A DNA stretch of 64,000 nucleotides from Shewanella maritima (GCF_004295345.1 NZ_CP036200.1:2552001-2616000), one strand, 5' to 3'; shown: positions 9,492 to 19,797, counted from the first letter of the stretch. The notes: generated from the sequence alone by a model not told the origin. Numbers and translations: made by a program.

Positions 9492-10571
9492 ATGCCAAAT
9501 GAGCCAAAGCTGTTGTTTATTCCAGTATCTTCAGATGAAGGTATTGGTGAATATATGCGCTCAACCATTATTGCTGATGAAGCAAAATGTCAATGGCCAA
9601 ATGCCCAAATTGATTTTGTATTGAATCGACATGCGCCTTATTGTCATAGCTGCCACTATCGCACGCATTTACTTGACGATACGCCCACCAAAAAAATCAA
9701 GGAAGTGAATCAGCTCATTACTGAGCTTAAACCCGATGTAGTGATTTTTGATGCTGCTGGCAGAAAATCACAGCTAAAGCATGCCAAACGCTCTGGCGCG
9801 CAAGTGGTGTTTATCAGTCAGCATAAACGTAAGCGTGCTCGCGGCATGAAGCTGGAGCGAGCATTGGCGACTGATAGTCACTGGGTAGTACAACCTGAAT
9901 TCGTGATTGGTGATATTTCGGCGTTTAATCGCTTCAAGCTCAATTTGATTAAGCGGCCAGAGCCAATTTGCATTGGCAGTATTTTTCCGCACCCAGATAT
10001 TAAACTGCAGCAGCAATTACTGCAGAGATATCAGTTAGTAGCAAAACAATATTTATTCTTTAGTGCAGGCTCTGGCGGACATTTACTTAACAATAATTTG
10101 TTGGCCGCTGACGTATGGGCGAAAGTTGCCCAGCAAGCTTATATGGAAACGCAAGTTCCTAGCGTGATGGTGTTTGGGCCGAACTACCCTAAACCACTGC
10201 CTGAGTTGCCTGGTGTGATTGCTATATCTGCGCTTGATACTAAAGAGTTTATTAGCTTGCTAAACGGAGCTAAAGCTGCGGTATTGAGTGGCGGAGATAC
10301 CCTATTGCAATCAATCGCTCTGAAAGTTCCTACTGTCGTAGCGCCTGTATCGAAAGACCAGCCAGATAGAATTAGAAAATGTGCTCAGGCGCACATGGTG
10401 CTTGCAGCAGATGCGAGTTATCAGTCACTGCTAAGTACTGTGCTTGGGTTACTTAAAGAGCAGAGTTTTCAGGAGCTGTCTGCTAGTTTACAGGCGTCAC
10501 CTACTGAGAATGGGTTAGTAGCGGCGATGGACAAACTGCAACAGTTGGTCAATACGCAAGCTCACATCTAA
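9492..10571 (+). CDS. Putative GT-B glycosyltransferase with GT28-like C-terminal domain
   Basis: 359 residues; I cannot give a specific family name. The C-terminal half resembles the GT28/MurG-type nucleotide-sugar domain: FFSAGSGGHLL (about 190-200) and LSGGDTLLQSIALKVPTVV followed by APVSKDQ. The N-terminus has a glycine-rich acceptor loop, SSDEGIGEYMR. An unusual APYCHSCHYRTH segment near residue 50 carries two close cysteines. No signal peptide or membrane helix. Its place between GT9 genes of the LPS core cluster suggests it adds a core sugar (inference). It lies 126 bases after the preceding GT9 gene on the same strand. Confidence 0.65.
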   Translation: MPNEPKLLFIPVSSDEGIGEYMRSTIIADEAKCQWPNAQIDFVLNRHAPYCHSCHYRTHLLDDTPTKKIKEVNQLITELKPDVVIFDAAGRKSQLKHAKRSGAQVVFISQHKRKRARGMKLERALATDSHWVVQPEFVIGDISAFNRFKLNLIKRPEPICIGSIFPHPDIKLQQQLLQRYQLVAKQYLFFSAGSGGHLLNNNLLAADVWAKVAQQAYMETQVPSVMVFGPNYPKPLPELPGVIAISALDTKEFISLLNGAKAAVLSGGDTLLQSIALKVPTVVAPVSKDQPDRIRKCAQAHMVLAADASYQSLLSTVLGLLKEQSFQELSASLQASPTENGLVAAMDKLQQLVNTQAHI

Positions 10572-10662
10572 GTTGTTAACCCTATTAACCGTTGATGAGA
10601 ATTTGCGATTGAAAAATCGAGCGTTAGTTGAGGTTGAGCGCTAGATGTGTATTGGATGAGTG

Positions 10663-11772
10663 CTAGATGATAGCACTCAATTGTTGGTTTGCTGCTGCGA
10701 TGACATCTTTTACGGCGACTTGTCTTGCTTTGCCGTTTCCTTCCAAAATAATGCTATTACCTTGTGGCTGCCATAATTTAAAGTCACTTGCCATGATAGT
10801 GACTTGCGGCACGTCTAGGCTTAATGCCAAATGCGCAGTGGCGGTATCTACGGTAATAACTAGGCTACACAGGCTCATTAACGCGGGTAGCTCAAAGAAG
10901 TTGGTCTTTGCTGTTGAGGCACATACTGCAAGGTTAGATAAGTCACCGTCTTGCGCGATTGCCTGCTCGACTTCATCAAGCTTGTCAGGCGGGGTATTAA
11001 CAATAAACGCCAGTGTTGGATGCTGCTTGCTTAGCTCGACAATGAGTGTCTTAACACCTTCCCAAGGGTAATCTTTTTTTGATGCAGTGGATAAATGATT
11101 TATAAATACCAGTTTTTTATCTTGTTCTTGCGCGACCAGCTTACTTACAGTTGGTTCAACTAGTGCTAAATACTCAGGCTTAACTGCAAGTGGTAATTGC
11201 TGCTTGCCTGCAACCAGATCACTTGTTTCTAATCCCAAAAGTTGGTTAAAACACTGGCTGTATAGCTCGGTAATGTGCGATACCTTGGCGGCAATGTTGT
11301 CATAGCTAATCACGCCATCCATCTTTTTCATGTGCATGTAGTTAGCAATGGGGTTAGATAGTGGCTTGCTATTGGTTACTGCTATTTGTGCGCTATGTGA
11401 AATCTGTCTGGCAATTTTTGCAAACTTTTCAGGGCGGTTCTTGCCGACAAACACAATAATGTCGTACTGTTTTGCTTGCGCTTTCGCAATTGATTGCGCG
11501 CGCTGTTCAAGATCCGCAACAATTGGATAGGTGTCGTCAAATTCTTCTGTAGCATCAATCCATTCCGTTAAGGTTTTATTGCGTCCAGCAGCCCAGTCTT
11601 GGGGTTTGCTGCGACAATCATCAAACCAAATATCAATACTTAGCTGAGGGTACTTATGTTTAAGTGCTTGTAACCACACGCCTTGGTAGACGAAGTCTCC
11701 AATCGCGAGGTGGCTCATGTACAGCACTCGCTTGGCTTGTTGTAACTGTGAGTGGCTAACAACCGGTATCAT
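10663..11772 (-). CDS. Glycosyltransferase family 9 protein, divergent
   Basis: 369 residues. The GT9 pattern is weaker but present: MSHLAIGDFVYQGVWLQAL at the N-terminus, FINHLSTASKKDYPWEG in the middle, and LVITVDTATAHLALSLDVPQV near the C-terminus, which replaces the usual D-T-G-x-x-H motif. Probably a cytoplasmic LPS core sugar transferase. It ends 91 bases from the convergent 9492-10571 gene. Its start lies 9 bases beyond the stop of the GT25 gene, so hldD, GT9, GT25 and this gene probably form one minus-strand unit. Confidence 0.75.
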   Translation of the reverse strand: MIPVVSHSQLQQAKRVLYMSHLAIGDFVYQGVWLQALKHKYPQLSIDIWFDDCRSKPQDWAAGRNKTLTEWIDATEEFDDTYPIVADLEQRAQSIAKAQAKQYDIIVFVGKNRPEKFAKIARQISHSAQIAVTNSKPLSNPIANYMHMKKMDGVISYDNIAAKVSHITELYSQCFNQLLGLETSDLVAGKQQLPLAVKPEYLALVEPTVSKLVAQEQDKKLVFINHLSTASKKDYPWEGVKTLIVELSKQHPTLAFIVNTPPDKLDEVEQAIAQDGDLSNLAVCASTAKTNFFELPALMSLCSLVITVDTATAHLALSLDVPQVTIMASDFKLWQPQGNSIILEGNGKARQVAVKDVIAAANQQLSAII

Positions 11773-11781
11773 ATTGATATC

Positions 11782-12561
11782 CTACTTAAGCTGTTGTTTA
11801 AATTGATTAAAGGCTTTGTCTAGCTTAGGTGTAGCTAGCATTCGGTTAAATGCACGTTTCCAATTGAGAAGGATTTTATGCACTTTACGTTGCTTGAGTT
11901 TGTTGAGCTCTTGCTGACCAGGGTTGATATCCGATTGGCCATCGACATCGATGCCTATGCAATACGGTGATAAGCCGAAAGGCGTAATATCGAGCTCCCA
12001 CCAAGACTTGATATGACCATCTACCGGTTGAACAACATATGGCATATTTTTTATCAAAGCTTGGGCTCCGCGGCGACTAATTATTTGGCCAACGGCGCTA
12101 ATAGGGTACTTGTGGTAACTAACGAAACGATGCCCTTTATATTCAATTGAATCGCGAACGTTACTTTCGCCGCCTTTTTTAAATGGGAATAACTTTATAT
12201 AGTCCCAGTCCATTGTTGGTAGTTCAGCCATCAGTTCTACAATGGATTTGAAATTGTCCTTTAGATAAATGTCATCTTCTAAAATGATGGCAAAATCTAA
12301 ATCATCGTCGAGAATTTTTTGCCATGCTTTTTGGTGACTGAGACTGCAGCCAACTTCCCCTTTATTTAGCGGGCGAAAATAGTGCTGTTGTACTAATGAT
12401 TGAGGAGAGTATTTCTCGATTTCTTCATCGCTAAGCTTACGGCCATCAACTGCATCAATGCGTTCAAACGGTACCTGGAATTTGCCTAATTGCTCAGTGA
12501 TGTGCTTAAGGCGCTCAGCGGAGCTTGCTAAGTTAATGACAAAAACTTTGAAGTTATGCAT
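11782..12561 (-). CDS. Glycosyltransferase family 25 (LPS beta-galactosyltransferase type)
   Basis: 259 residues. GT25 hallmarks: VFVINLASSAERLKHI at the N-terminus, RIDAVDGRKL, GEVGCSLSHQKAWQ, and the metal-binding AIILEDDIYL (EDD, about residue 97). Members such as Lob1/LgtB add galactose or similar sugars from UDP-sugars to lipooligosaccharide. The C-terminal 70 residues are basic, suggesting peripheral membrane attachment. It sits inside the minus-strand core cluster between two GT9 genes. Confidence 0.88.
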   Translation of the reverse strand: MHNFKVFVINLASSAERLKHITEQLGKFQVPFERIDAVDGRKLSDEEIEKYSPQSLVQQHYFRPLNKGEVGCSLSHQKAWQKILDDDLDFAIILEDDIYLKDNFKSIVELMAELPTMDWDYIKLFPFKKGGESNVRDSIEYKGHRFVSYHKYPISAVGQIISRRGAQALIKNMPYVVQPVDGHIKSWWELDITPFGLSPYCIGIDVDGQSDINPGQQELNKLKQRKVHKILLNWKRAFNRMLATPKLDKAFNQFKQQLK

Positions 12562-12630
12562 CTTGAGTAAATTCTCTTTTTATCTCGTCGTTTCGGTTGT
12601 TCGCTGCTATGGGTTGTTAGATTAGCCTAA

Positions 12631-13647
12631 CTAGTCTTGAGCATTTAGATATTGTGCTGTCTCTGTCGCAACTTTATCAAAATCAATCAACGCCATGTTG
12701 CGACCGCTCTTGCGGCCAACTGGCGGGGTAAAAGCAAAGCGTTTTTCTGCTTGCGATAAAGTCTGCCAGCGAATATGCGGCGCTGAGCGGCGCCCTGCAT
12801 AAAAACCCACGGTGGCGACATTGTGCAATCCCGCAAGGTGTAGCGGCCCCGTTGAGCCAGCAATAAACATATCTGCGGCGACAATAGACTCTGCAAAATC
12901 GGTCAAACTCGATAATGGTTTGGCAATATCAATATTGATATCAGATTGTGCTAACCCTTGATGGATATTTTGCGCTAACACCAGCTCATCGCCATTATAG
13001 GTCAAGATAAACCTAACTGGGTGGTTAAGCTGGCCATGCAGTTGAGTGATGAGATTAATATAGTCTGACTCAGCGACTCTTCCTGATGAACCACCTGTAC
13101 CTGGATGGACAAAAATCAGTTTCTCGCCCGCTTGATGGCCGTAATGTTGCAGCCACTTGTGACGATTTTCGCTTGCATCCCAATACTGTTTTGGTAACAC
13201 AGGAATCGCAATATTATGGTGTTTTAAAAAGTGTTCGACTAACAAGCAGCCGCCACGCCAGCAGCCTTCATGTTTTTCGTACAGGTTATTGACTCTGTGT
13301 TTATACAGATACTGGAACCATTTGTGTTTTGGCGCCAGGGTGTAGCTTGCACCACTGTTTTTTACCAGGTTGTAAATTCTTAACTCAGACGATGATACTA
13401 ACACCACGTCATAGTTGGCATCATTGATGGTTTGCCTTAGCTGAGTATCATCACCTGTGTCAGCAATGACATTATCGATATAAGGGCAAGCTCTGGCAAA
13501 ATCGGCAACGACTGGAGACACAAACACCTCGATACTGGTATCTGGTAGCGCTGTCTTTAGCAGGTAAAATGCGGGCCACATGAGGACGAAATCGCCAATT
13601 TTATCGTTCTTAACTAGCAGTAGTTTCTTCATCGATTTGCTATTCAC
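12631..13647 (-). CDS. Glycosyltransferase family 9 (heptosyltransferase-like), paralogue B
   Basis: 338 residues from GTG (13645-13647). AGG lies about five bases before the GTG, whereas the ATG five codons later has no such site. GT9 motifs: LLVKNDKIGDFVLMWPAF, HPGTGGSSGR, AGSTGPLHLAGLHNVATVGFY. It is the closest relative in the window of the gene at 243-1256. It is part of the hldD-linked run and likely transfers heptose or a related sugar onto the LPS core. Confidence 0.85.
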   Translation of the reverse strand: MNSKSMKKLLLVKNDKIGDFVLMWPAFYLLKTALPDTSIEVFVSPVVADFARACPYIDNVIADTGDDTQLRQTINDANYDVVLVSSSELRIYNLVKNSGASYTLAPKHKWFQYLYKHRVNNLYEKHEGCWRGGCLLVEHFLKHHNIAIPVLPKQYWDASENRHKWLQHYGHQAGEKLIFVHPGTGGSSGRVAESDYINLITQLHGQLNHPVRFILTYNGDELVLAQNIHQGLAQSDINIDIAKPLSSLTDFAESIVAADMFIAGSTGPLHLAGLHNVATVGFYAGRRSAPHIRWQTLSQAEKRFAFTPPVGRKSGRNMALIDFDKVATETAQYLNAQD

Positions 13648-13680
13648 TTAACCTAATTAAACAGTGTTGGGCTGTGTATG

Positions 13681-13702
13681 GGAGACGGCTTATACCGTCT
13701 CC
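13681..13702. other. Hairpin between hldD and the GT9 gene
   Basis: A perfect 8-bp stem GGAGACGG / CCGTCTCC with a six-base loop. There is no U-tract on the minus strand, so it is not a clean terminator; an mRNA-stabilising or partial-termination hairpin is possible. Confidence 0.45.
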
Positions 13703-13712
13703 TTTGCGGTGG

Positions 13713-14666
13713 TTATTGGCCGATGAAATGTTGTTCTGCTAACCAGTCTAGGTACTCAGGTACTGCCTGCTCTACGGTTTTGAATGGCGCCGTATAGCCC
13801 GCAGCTCTTAACTGAGTTAAGTCTGCCTGGGTAAAGCTTTGGTATGCACCTTTAAGCTTGTCTGGGAACGGGATGTATTCAATTTTGCCTGCATTATGGT
13901 AGTTAATTACTGCATTAGCGACGTCGTTAAAGCTTTGCGCTTGGCCTGTACCACAGTTGAAGATGCCTGACACTTCAGGGTTTTGCCATAGCCAAATATT
14001 TACAGCAACGACATCTTTAACGTACACAAAGTCACGCAGTTGCATACCATCTTCAAAACCGTCAATTCCCGCAAATAAGCGACAAACTTGGTTCTCTTTG
14101 ATCTGGTTATTGAAGTGGAAAGCGACACTCGCCATTCCGCCTTTGTGCTGCTCGCGCGGGCCATAGACATTGAAATAACGCAGACCAGCAACTTGAGAGG
14201 TCAGTGATTGAGTACGCACATATTGGTCGAATAAGAACTTTGAGTAAGCGTAAACGTTAAGTGGCTTTTCAAACTCGCGCTGCTCGACAAACTTCTCGCT
14301 ACCGCCGTATACAGATGCAGATGATGCATAGATGAATTGGCAATTATGTTGCTGGCAGAAATGCAGTAGCGTTTTAGAGTATTCGTAGTTGTTTTGCATC
14401 ATGAACTTACCGTCCCACTCAGTGGTGGTAGAGCAAGCGCCTTGATGGAAAATCACTTCTAACTTACCGTCAAATTCACCGGCTTCAATCGAAGCTAGAA
14501 ACTGGTCTTTGTCTAGGTAGTCGGCAATTTCACAGTCGGCTAAGTTAAACATCTTGGTGCCGTCGGTTAAATCGTCAACAGCAATGATATCTTTACGGCC
14601 TAATTCGTTAAGCGTTTTGACTAGGTTACTACCAATAAAGCCCGCTGCACCGGTTACGACTATCAT
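13713..14666 (-). CDS. hldD: ADP-L-glycero-D-manno-heptose 6-epimerase
   Basis: 317 residues, extended SDR family. The NADP loop is [12 protein letters not shown] at the N-terminus. The catalytic Ser/Tyr/Lys are in SSASVYGG and YAYSKFLFD, and the heptose-binding segment is [14 protein letters not shown]. It converts ADP-D,D-heptose to ADP-L,D-heptose, the donor used by the GT9 enzymes. AGGAA precedes the ATG. It is first in the minus-strand core cluster and diverges from hldE, which makes its precursor. Confidence 0.97.
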   Translation of the reverse strand: MIVVTGAAGFIGSNLVKTLNELGRKDIIAVDDLTDGTKMFNLADCEIADYLDKDQFLASIEAGEFDGKLEVIFHQGACSTTTEWDGKFMMQNNYEYSKTLLHFCQQHNCQFIYASSASVYGGSEKFVEQREFEKPLNVYAYSKFLFDQYVRTQSLTSQVAGLRYFNVYGPREQHKGGMASVAFHFNNQIKENQVCRLFAGIDGFEDGMQLRDFVYVKDVVAVNIWLWQNPEVSGIFNCGTGQAQSFNDVANAVINYHNAGKIEYIPFPDKLKGAYQSFTQADLTQLRAAGYTAPFKTVEQAVPEYLDWLAEQHFIGQ

Positions 14667-14963
14667 ATTTATTCCTATTCTGACTAAAGGCTACTGAAGA
14701 TAGACTCAGTTAAGGTCTGTTAGTTCAGCAGTAGTTGTTTAACAATTTCGACCAATTGAAATATAGCTTAATGCTCTGTATCAACTGTTGGGTGTAGCTT
14801 TTTACACCGATTTATAGCGCTGTATTATAACAGTTTTGCTCCTTGCGGTTACGTTTAATCGTGAAACTTCGAATAAAGCAGTAATTAAATTGATGAAAAG
14901 TAACAGCTGTGAACAAATTTAGGTACAATCGGGGTTTAATTTTTAGCAGAAAGAATAGGCGTT
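14667..14963. promoter_or_regulatory. hldD-hldE divergent intergenic region
   Basis: 297 bases without a gene. For hldE a -10 TACAAT is at 14924-14929, with only a poor -35 (TAACAG, 14901-14906) at 17-bp spacing. No clear promoter was picked for hldD on the other strand. The region is AT-rich. Confidence 0.4.
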
Positions 14964-16394
14964 ATGAAGGTAACTTTACCCGTATTTGAACAAGCAAAAG
15001 TCTTAGTAGTTGGAGACGTGATGCTCGATAGGTATTGGGCAGGTGATACAGGACGTATTTCTCCAGAAGCTCCTGTACCAGTCGTACGCATAAATCAAAG
15101 TGAGGATCGCCCAGGCGGCGCCGCTAACGTGGCATTAAACATTGCGACCTTAGGTGGGCAAGTTGCACTAGCGGGTATTGTTGGCGACGACGAAAACGCT
15201 CAGGCGCTGACTACTGGTATTAAAGCGCTTGGTGTCGAGCCATGCTGGCACACTGTTGCCGAGCTACCCACTATCACCAAGTTAAGGGTGATGTCACGTA
15301 GTCAGCAGCTTATTCGCTTAGACTTTGAAGAAGCTTACCCAGAAGCTGAAAGCCATGCGCTAATGGCATCTGCAGTGAAAATGCTAGGTGAAGTTGACGT
15401 CGTTATTCTTTCTGATTACGCCAAAGGCGCATTAACTGATTGTACCGACTTTATTGCCCAGGCAACGAAGCAAGGCGTTAAGGTGCTTGTTGACCCTAAA
15501 GGTAGCGACTTTTCACGTTATCGCGGAGCATCGCTGCTGACGCCTAATATGCTTGAGTTTGAACTTGTTGCTGGCAAGGTGACCAGTGAAGCAGACTTAG
15601 TTGAAAAGGCCCACAAGCTGCTGCATGAGTTTGACCTTGAGGCATTGTTGGTGACTCGCTCAGAAAAGGGCATGACCCTGATCACCCGTGACAATGACGA
15701 ATTACATATTCCAACCGTTGCGCGCGAAGTGCACGACGTAACGGGTGCGGGTGATACTGTTATTTCAGTATTGGCTTCATCGTTAGCCGCCGGTAGCGAT
15801 TTGCCACAGGCTTGTGCTATCGCCAATGCTGCCGCTGGTATTGTGGTCGGTAAGCTGGGTACATCTACTGTGAGCCGCATTGAGCTTGCGCAATCACTAA
15901 ATGTTCACCAAGGTGAAATGGGTTTTGGTGTAGTAAGTGAAGACCAATTGGCATATGCGCTTGAACACGCCAAACTTGCTGGCGAGCGCGTGGTAATGAC
16001 CAATGGTTGCTTTGATATTCTTCACGCGGGTCACGTGAGTTACTTAAATGAAGCTCGTGCTCAAGGCGATCGTCTGATTGTTGCGGTTAACGACGATGAC
16101 TCTGTTAAACGCCTGAAAGGTGAAGGTCGCCCGGTGAACCCTGTTGAGCGCCGTATGGCAGTGCTTGCTGGCCTTGCCGCTGTAGATTGGGTAGTGCCAT
16201 TTTCTGAGGACACGCCACAACGAGTGATTGCTAAATTACTGCCTGATTTACTTGTCAAAGGTGGTGATTATAAGATTGAAGAGATTGCTGGTGGTAAAGA
16301 AGTGATTGAAGCTGGCGGTGTGGTGAAAGTGCTGAGCTTTGAAGACGGCGTTTCGACCACTAAGATCATTGAAAATATTAAGGCAAACAACTAG
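14964..16394 (+). CDS. hldE: Bifunctional heptose-7-phosphate kinase / heptose-1-phosphate adenylyltransferase
   Basis: 476 residues with two fused domains. Residues 1-about 320 are a PfkB/ribokinase-type kinase ([19 protein letters not shown], and the catalytic-base loop [15 protein letters not shown]). Residues about 345-476 are a nucleotidyltransferase ([17 protein letters not shown] with the HxGH motif). It phosphorylates D-glycero-D-manno-heptose 7-phosphate at C1, then, after GmhB dephosphorylation, attaches AMP. HldD completes the donor. coaD follows after 12 bases and is probably co-transcribed. Confidence 0.97.
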   Translation: MKVTLPVFEQAKVLVVGDVMLDRYWAGDTGRISPEAPVPVVRINQSEDRPGGAANVALNIATLGGQVALAGIVGDDENAQALTTGIKALGVEPCWHTVAELPTITKLRVMSRSQQLIRLDFEEAYPEAESHALMASAVKMLGEVDVVILSDYAKGALTDCTDFIAQATKQGVKVLVDPKGSDFSRYRGASLLTPNMLEFELVAGKVTSEADLVEKAHKLLHEFDLEALLVTRSEKGMTLITRDNDELHIPTVAREVHDVTGAGDTVISVLASSLAAGSDLPQACAIANAAAGIVVGKLGTSTVSRIELAQSLNVHQGEMGFGVVSEDQLAYALEHAKLAGERVVMTNGCFDILHAGHVSYLNEARAQGDRLIVAVNDDDSVKRLKGEGRPVNPVERRMAVLAGLAAVDWVVPFSEDTPQRVIAKLLPDLLVKGGDYKIEEIAGGKEVIEAGGVVKVLSFEDGVSTTKIIENIKANN

Positions 16395-16403
16395 GACGTT
16401 TGA

Positions 16404-16886
<483 letters not shown>

Positions 16887-16923
16887 TGTTTAAAAGCTAG
16901 CTATAAAGAGCTTTAAGAACCAC

Positions 16924-16951
16924 AAAACGCGCTACTGTAGCGCGTTTTTTT
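16924..16951 (+). terminator. Intrinsic terminator after coaD
   Basis: AAAACGCGCTA pairs with TAGCGCGTTTT around a three-base loop and is followed by a T-run. It ends the hldE-coaD unit. Confidence 0.9.
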
Positions 16952-17020
16952 ATTCCTTCACCATGCCCCTATGCATTGAATGCACCACTCATATCACACG
17001 CACGTTAACGACTTAGTAAG

Positions 17021-17836
17021 TTACTTGCTTTGGCACAAACCGCAAAACACCGTCGCTCGCTGCCCAAGTTTGATTTCCGATAGCAGGTTGCCACAACTGG
17101 TGCAGGTTTCACCGCCGCGGCCATAGACATGTAGTTTCTGGGCAAAATAGCCGGGCTTACCGTCGGCATTGGTAAAATCTTTTAATGTGGTGCCGCCTTG
17201 TTTAATCGCCTGAACCAAAATTCGTTTTACCTCGGCGACTAAGACTGTAAGGCGCGCATCATCGACTTTGCCTGCCTCTGCTTGAGGGTGAATCCCAGCG
17301 GCAAACAAGGCTTCGTTGGCATAAATATTACCGACACCCACCACAATGTGATTGTCCATTAGGCACAGTTTGATGGCTTTTTTCTTGTTCGCCAGCGCGG
17401 CTTTTAATTGCTCAAGGTTAAATTCATCGCTTAGTGGCTCAGGGCCGAGCTTTGCCAGCAATGGGTGAGCATGTTCAGGCAATTCATACCACAACCAGGC
17501 TCCAAAGCGGCGGGGGTCGTTGAACCTGAGCATTTGACCATTACCGAGTTTAAGGTCGATGTGATCATGTTTTTCGGCTGGGGTATCACTGGCCAGCACC
17601 CTTAAACTGCCGGACATACCCAGATGCACTATGGTGACCCCAGCCTGAGTCTCCATCAGTAAGTATTTCGCGCGGCGGCGAATATCAATAATCTGCTGAC
17701 CAACGATATTGCTCGCAACATCTGGCACAGGCCAGCGTAATGAACGATTACGCACGATCAGCTCAGTAACGGTTTGCGCGATAAGATGAGGTGAAATACC
17801 GAGTCGGGTCACTTCTACTTCGGGTAATTCAGGCAT
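17021..17836 (-). CDS. mutM: Formamidopyrimidine-DNA glycosylase
   Basis: 271 residues. The N-terminal PELPEVEV carries the catalytic Pro/Glu. The H2TH region contains [17 protein letters not shown]-terminal zinc finger is formed by CTSCGN and CGLC. It excises 8-oxoguanine and ring-opened purines and nicks the strand by beta/delta elimination. A single gene convergent with coaD. Confidence 0.97.
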   Translation of the reverse strand: MPELPEVEVTRLGISPHLIAQTVTELIVRNRSLRWPVPDVASNIVGQQIIDIRRRAKYLLMETQAGVTIVHLGMSGSLRVLASDTPAEKHDHIDLKLGNGQMLRFNDPRRFGAWLWYELPEHAHPLLAKLGPEPLSDEFNLEQLKAALANKKKAIKLCLMDNHIVVGVGNIYANEALFAAGIHPQAEAGKVDDARLTVLVAEVKRILVQAIKQGGTTLKDFTNADGKPGYFAQKLHVYGRGGETCTSCGNLLSEIKLGQRATVFCGLCQSK

Positions 17837-17942
17837 GGCGTGATTATTCCTTTACTGGTGTGCGGCAGTGGTTAGCTCAAGGTTTGTTGGTGTGTTTTTT
17901 GTTGGCGCATTGCCACATTTGGGTGTTTATACGTTTAGAAAT

Positions 17943-18401
17943 TTAGTGTTGATTAAGATCGATGACAGGTATTAACCCAGCCCGCAAACTTGGCGGGATT
18001 TGATACCAGCTACCAGCTTGAGTCTGTATTAAACCTTGCTCTGGATATAGCGTCCATTGTTGTACTTGGTGCTGCTCAATCTTAATGGTGAGAGATTGTC
18101 GCTGCTCACCTTCGGCGACAAAATCATCTGCTTGAAGCGTCATTGGCGATACCTTGATAGTTTGCCAGGCCTTAGCCCACTGCTGACAGTTGAGCACCTT
18201 GCTATCACACAGCCATTGGCCTTGCTGCTGTTTAAGCCAAACCTCGTCCAGCTGCAGCTGCACTAATGGGGTATCGTCAGCAAATAAAGGCAGCGCATCG
18301 TTAGGAATAGTAGACTGATTGTCTAGGTAGGAGAGCACTGAAATCATCATGATGCTGGCAGCAATAATAATGTAGTTCCACTTTTTACGTGACAGTGCCA
18401 T
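17943..18401 (-). CDS. Hypothetical single-pass membrane protein
   Basis: 152 residues, family not recognised. A basic start (ALSRKKW) precedes one hydrophobic helix (about residues 9-25). The rest is a polar, glutamine-rich domain with two cysteines (LCDSKVLNCQQW), which would be in the periplasm if the helix is an anchor. There are no enzymatic motifs. It lies 106 bases upstream of mutM on the same strand and could be co-transcribed. No function is assigned. Confidence 0.7.
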   Translation of the reverse strand: MALSRKKWNYIIIAASIMMISVLSYLDNQSTIPNDALPLFADDTPLVQLQLDEVWLKQQQGQWLCDSKVLNCQQWAKAWQTIKVSPMTLQADDFVAEGEQRQSLTIKIEQHQVQQWTLYPEQGLIQTQAGSWYQIPPSLRAGLIPVIDLNQH

Positions 18402-18544
18402 ATGCCGTCCTATTGTTCCTTAGTTTAAGCTTAGAATTGGCAGTGTAGCATTAAGCTTGGCTGAGGCGAATAGGATTGAATGGCAGTGCGATCGCGTGAG
18501 TGATTGATTATCAACCATGTGCTAAGGGGTAACGAACTTTGATT

Positions 18545-18625
18545 GCGCAAGACGCCGTAAAATCATCCCTGATGGCTCCGCTTTAGCATCCTTGCTAAAG
18601 AGGCTTGCTTACTCAAAGCTCATTA
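18545..18625. repeat. Intergenic palindromic repeat of a Shewanella-type family
   Basis: The stretch has AAGACGCCGTAAAATCATCC, then CCTGATGGCTCCG, then a perfect 8-bp hairpin CTTTAGCA-TCCT-TGCTAAAG (18581-18600), then AGGCTTGCTT. I recall many copies of this layout (GACGCCGTAAA, a CATCCnTG core, then a GCATCCnTGC-type hairpin) between genes in Shewanella and related marine bacteria. Only one copy is in this window, so the family assignment rests on recall. Function unknown. Confidence 0.5.
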
Positions 18626-18767
18626 ATCCCACAAGAAGACACGCGATAAATGTTCGCCCTGGATTGAATGGCGCCTAGAGGTAAGCGTTGGTAATTGTCG
18701 AGATAAAGCCAAACTATTACTTACGCTATTAAGGTAGCTGTGAATAGATAGATGGGAGACGTGCGAT

Positions 18768-18796
18768 CAGCGCAGTAGCTATTTTGTACTGCGCTG
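18768..18796 (-). terminator. Hairpin downstream of moaA
   Basis: A 10-bp perfect stem CAGCGCAGTA / TACTGCGCTG with a nine-base loop begins 15 bases past the moaA stop. The U-tract is absent, so it may be a weak terminator or a 3'-end protecting hairpin. Confidence 0.5.
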
Positions 18797-18810
18797 TTAA
18801 GAGATGAGTA

Positions 18811-19797
18811 TTAACCGCCGGTGGCATTCATAAAGCGCAGAATTTGCACCTCATCTTGATGACCAAAATGGTGCTCTTTCGGCTTACGTTTAATACCTTC
18901 GAGAATGGCGGTTTTGAGCCTGTCGATATCGCCTGGATGCTCGCGTACAATGGCTTTTAAGTCCACCGAATTTTCGTTGCCTAAACAAAGTAGTAGACGT
19001 CCTTCAACGGTTACCCGCACGCGATTACACTCGTGACAAAAGTTATTGCTGTGAGGGGAAATAAAGCCAATATGAGTGTCGCTATCAGGTATCTTGTAAT
19101 AACGAGCCGGCCCGCCAGTACGCTTGCTCGATGGGATTAGCTGGTACTGCTGCTCAATGATTTGGCGTACTTCTGCACTTGAGCAGTGACGGCTGCGTTT
19201 GCGCTCATCAATAACCCCAAGTGGCATTTCTTCAATAAAGGCAATGTCTAGGCTGCGTTCGCGGCAGAAGTTAACCAAATCAATTACTTCATGGTCGTTT
19301 TGTCCTCGCAGAATAACCGCGTTTATTTTGATCTTGGTAAAGCCTGCTGCAATAGCTGCATCAATACCTGCTACAACTCGCTCTAACTTGCCGTTACGGG
19401 TTAACTGAGTGAATAACTCAGGGTTTAAAGTATCTAAGCTGATATTTAGTCGTTTAAGACCATTTTGCTTGAGTGATGTTGCCATCTTACTGAGACGTGA
19501 ACCATTTGTGGTCATCGACAAGTCGTCCAACCCCGGTAAATCACCTAGCAGTTTAACCAGTTGCTCACAGTCGGTTCGCACCAACGGCTCGCCACCGGTT
19601 AGGCGGATCTTTTTGACGCCAAGCTCGGTGAATGCTTGAGCAACCCAAGACAACTCCTCAAGACTCAGCACATGGTCACGTGGCAGAAACTCGGGATCTT
19701 CACTCATGCAATATACACAGCGAAAATCACAACGGTCGGTCACCGACAGGCGCAGGTACTCTACGTGACGGTAAAATTGATCAACAATTTGGCTCAT
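18811..19797 (-). CDS. moaA: GTP 3',8-cyclase MoaA
   Basis: 328 residues, radical-SAM enzyme. The N-terminal cluster is CDFRCVYC (CxxxCxxC). The C-terminal cluster uses CHEC and a later Cys in LLLCLGNE. The protein ends in the conserved Gly-Gly needed for activity. It makes 3',8-cyclo-GTP, the first step to molybdopterin (MoaC then makes cPMP). It is the last gene of the tup-mob-moe-moa run, 21 bases after the mobB-moeA fusion gene. No moaBCDE is in the window. Confidence 0.97.
   Translation of the reverse strand: MSQIVDQFYRHVEYLRLSVTDRCDFRCVYCMSEDPEFLPRDHVLSLEELSWVAQAFTELGVKKIRLTGGEPLVRTDCEQLVKLLGDLPGLDDLSMTTNGSRLSKMATSLKQNGLKRLNISLDTLNPELFTQLTRNGKLERVVAGIDAAIAAGFTKIKINAVILRGQNDHEVIDLVNFCRERSLDIAFIEEMPLGVIDERKRSRHCSSAEVRQIIEQQYQLIPSSKRTGGPARYYKIPDSDTHIGFISPHSNNFCHECNRVRVTVEGRLLLCLGNENSVDLKAIVREHPGDIDRLKTAILEGIKRKPKEHHFGHQDEVQILRFMNATGG

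Larger units (their letters stand above)
18402..18810. other. Intergenic region holding a palindromic repeat and a moaA-distal hairpin
   Basis: About 400 bases with no gene. It contains the repeat element at 18545-18625 and a 10-bp hairpin at 18768-18796 just past moaA. I saw nothing else convincing. Confidence 0.6.
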
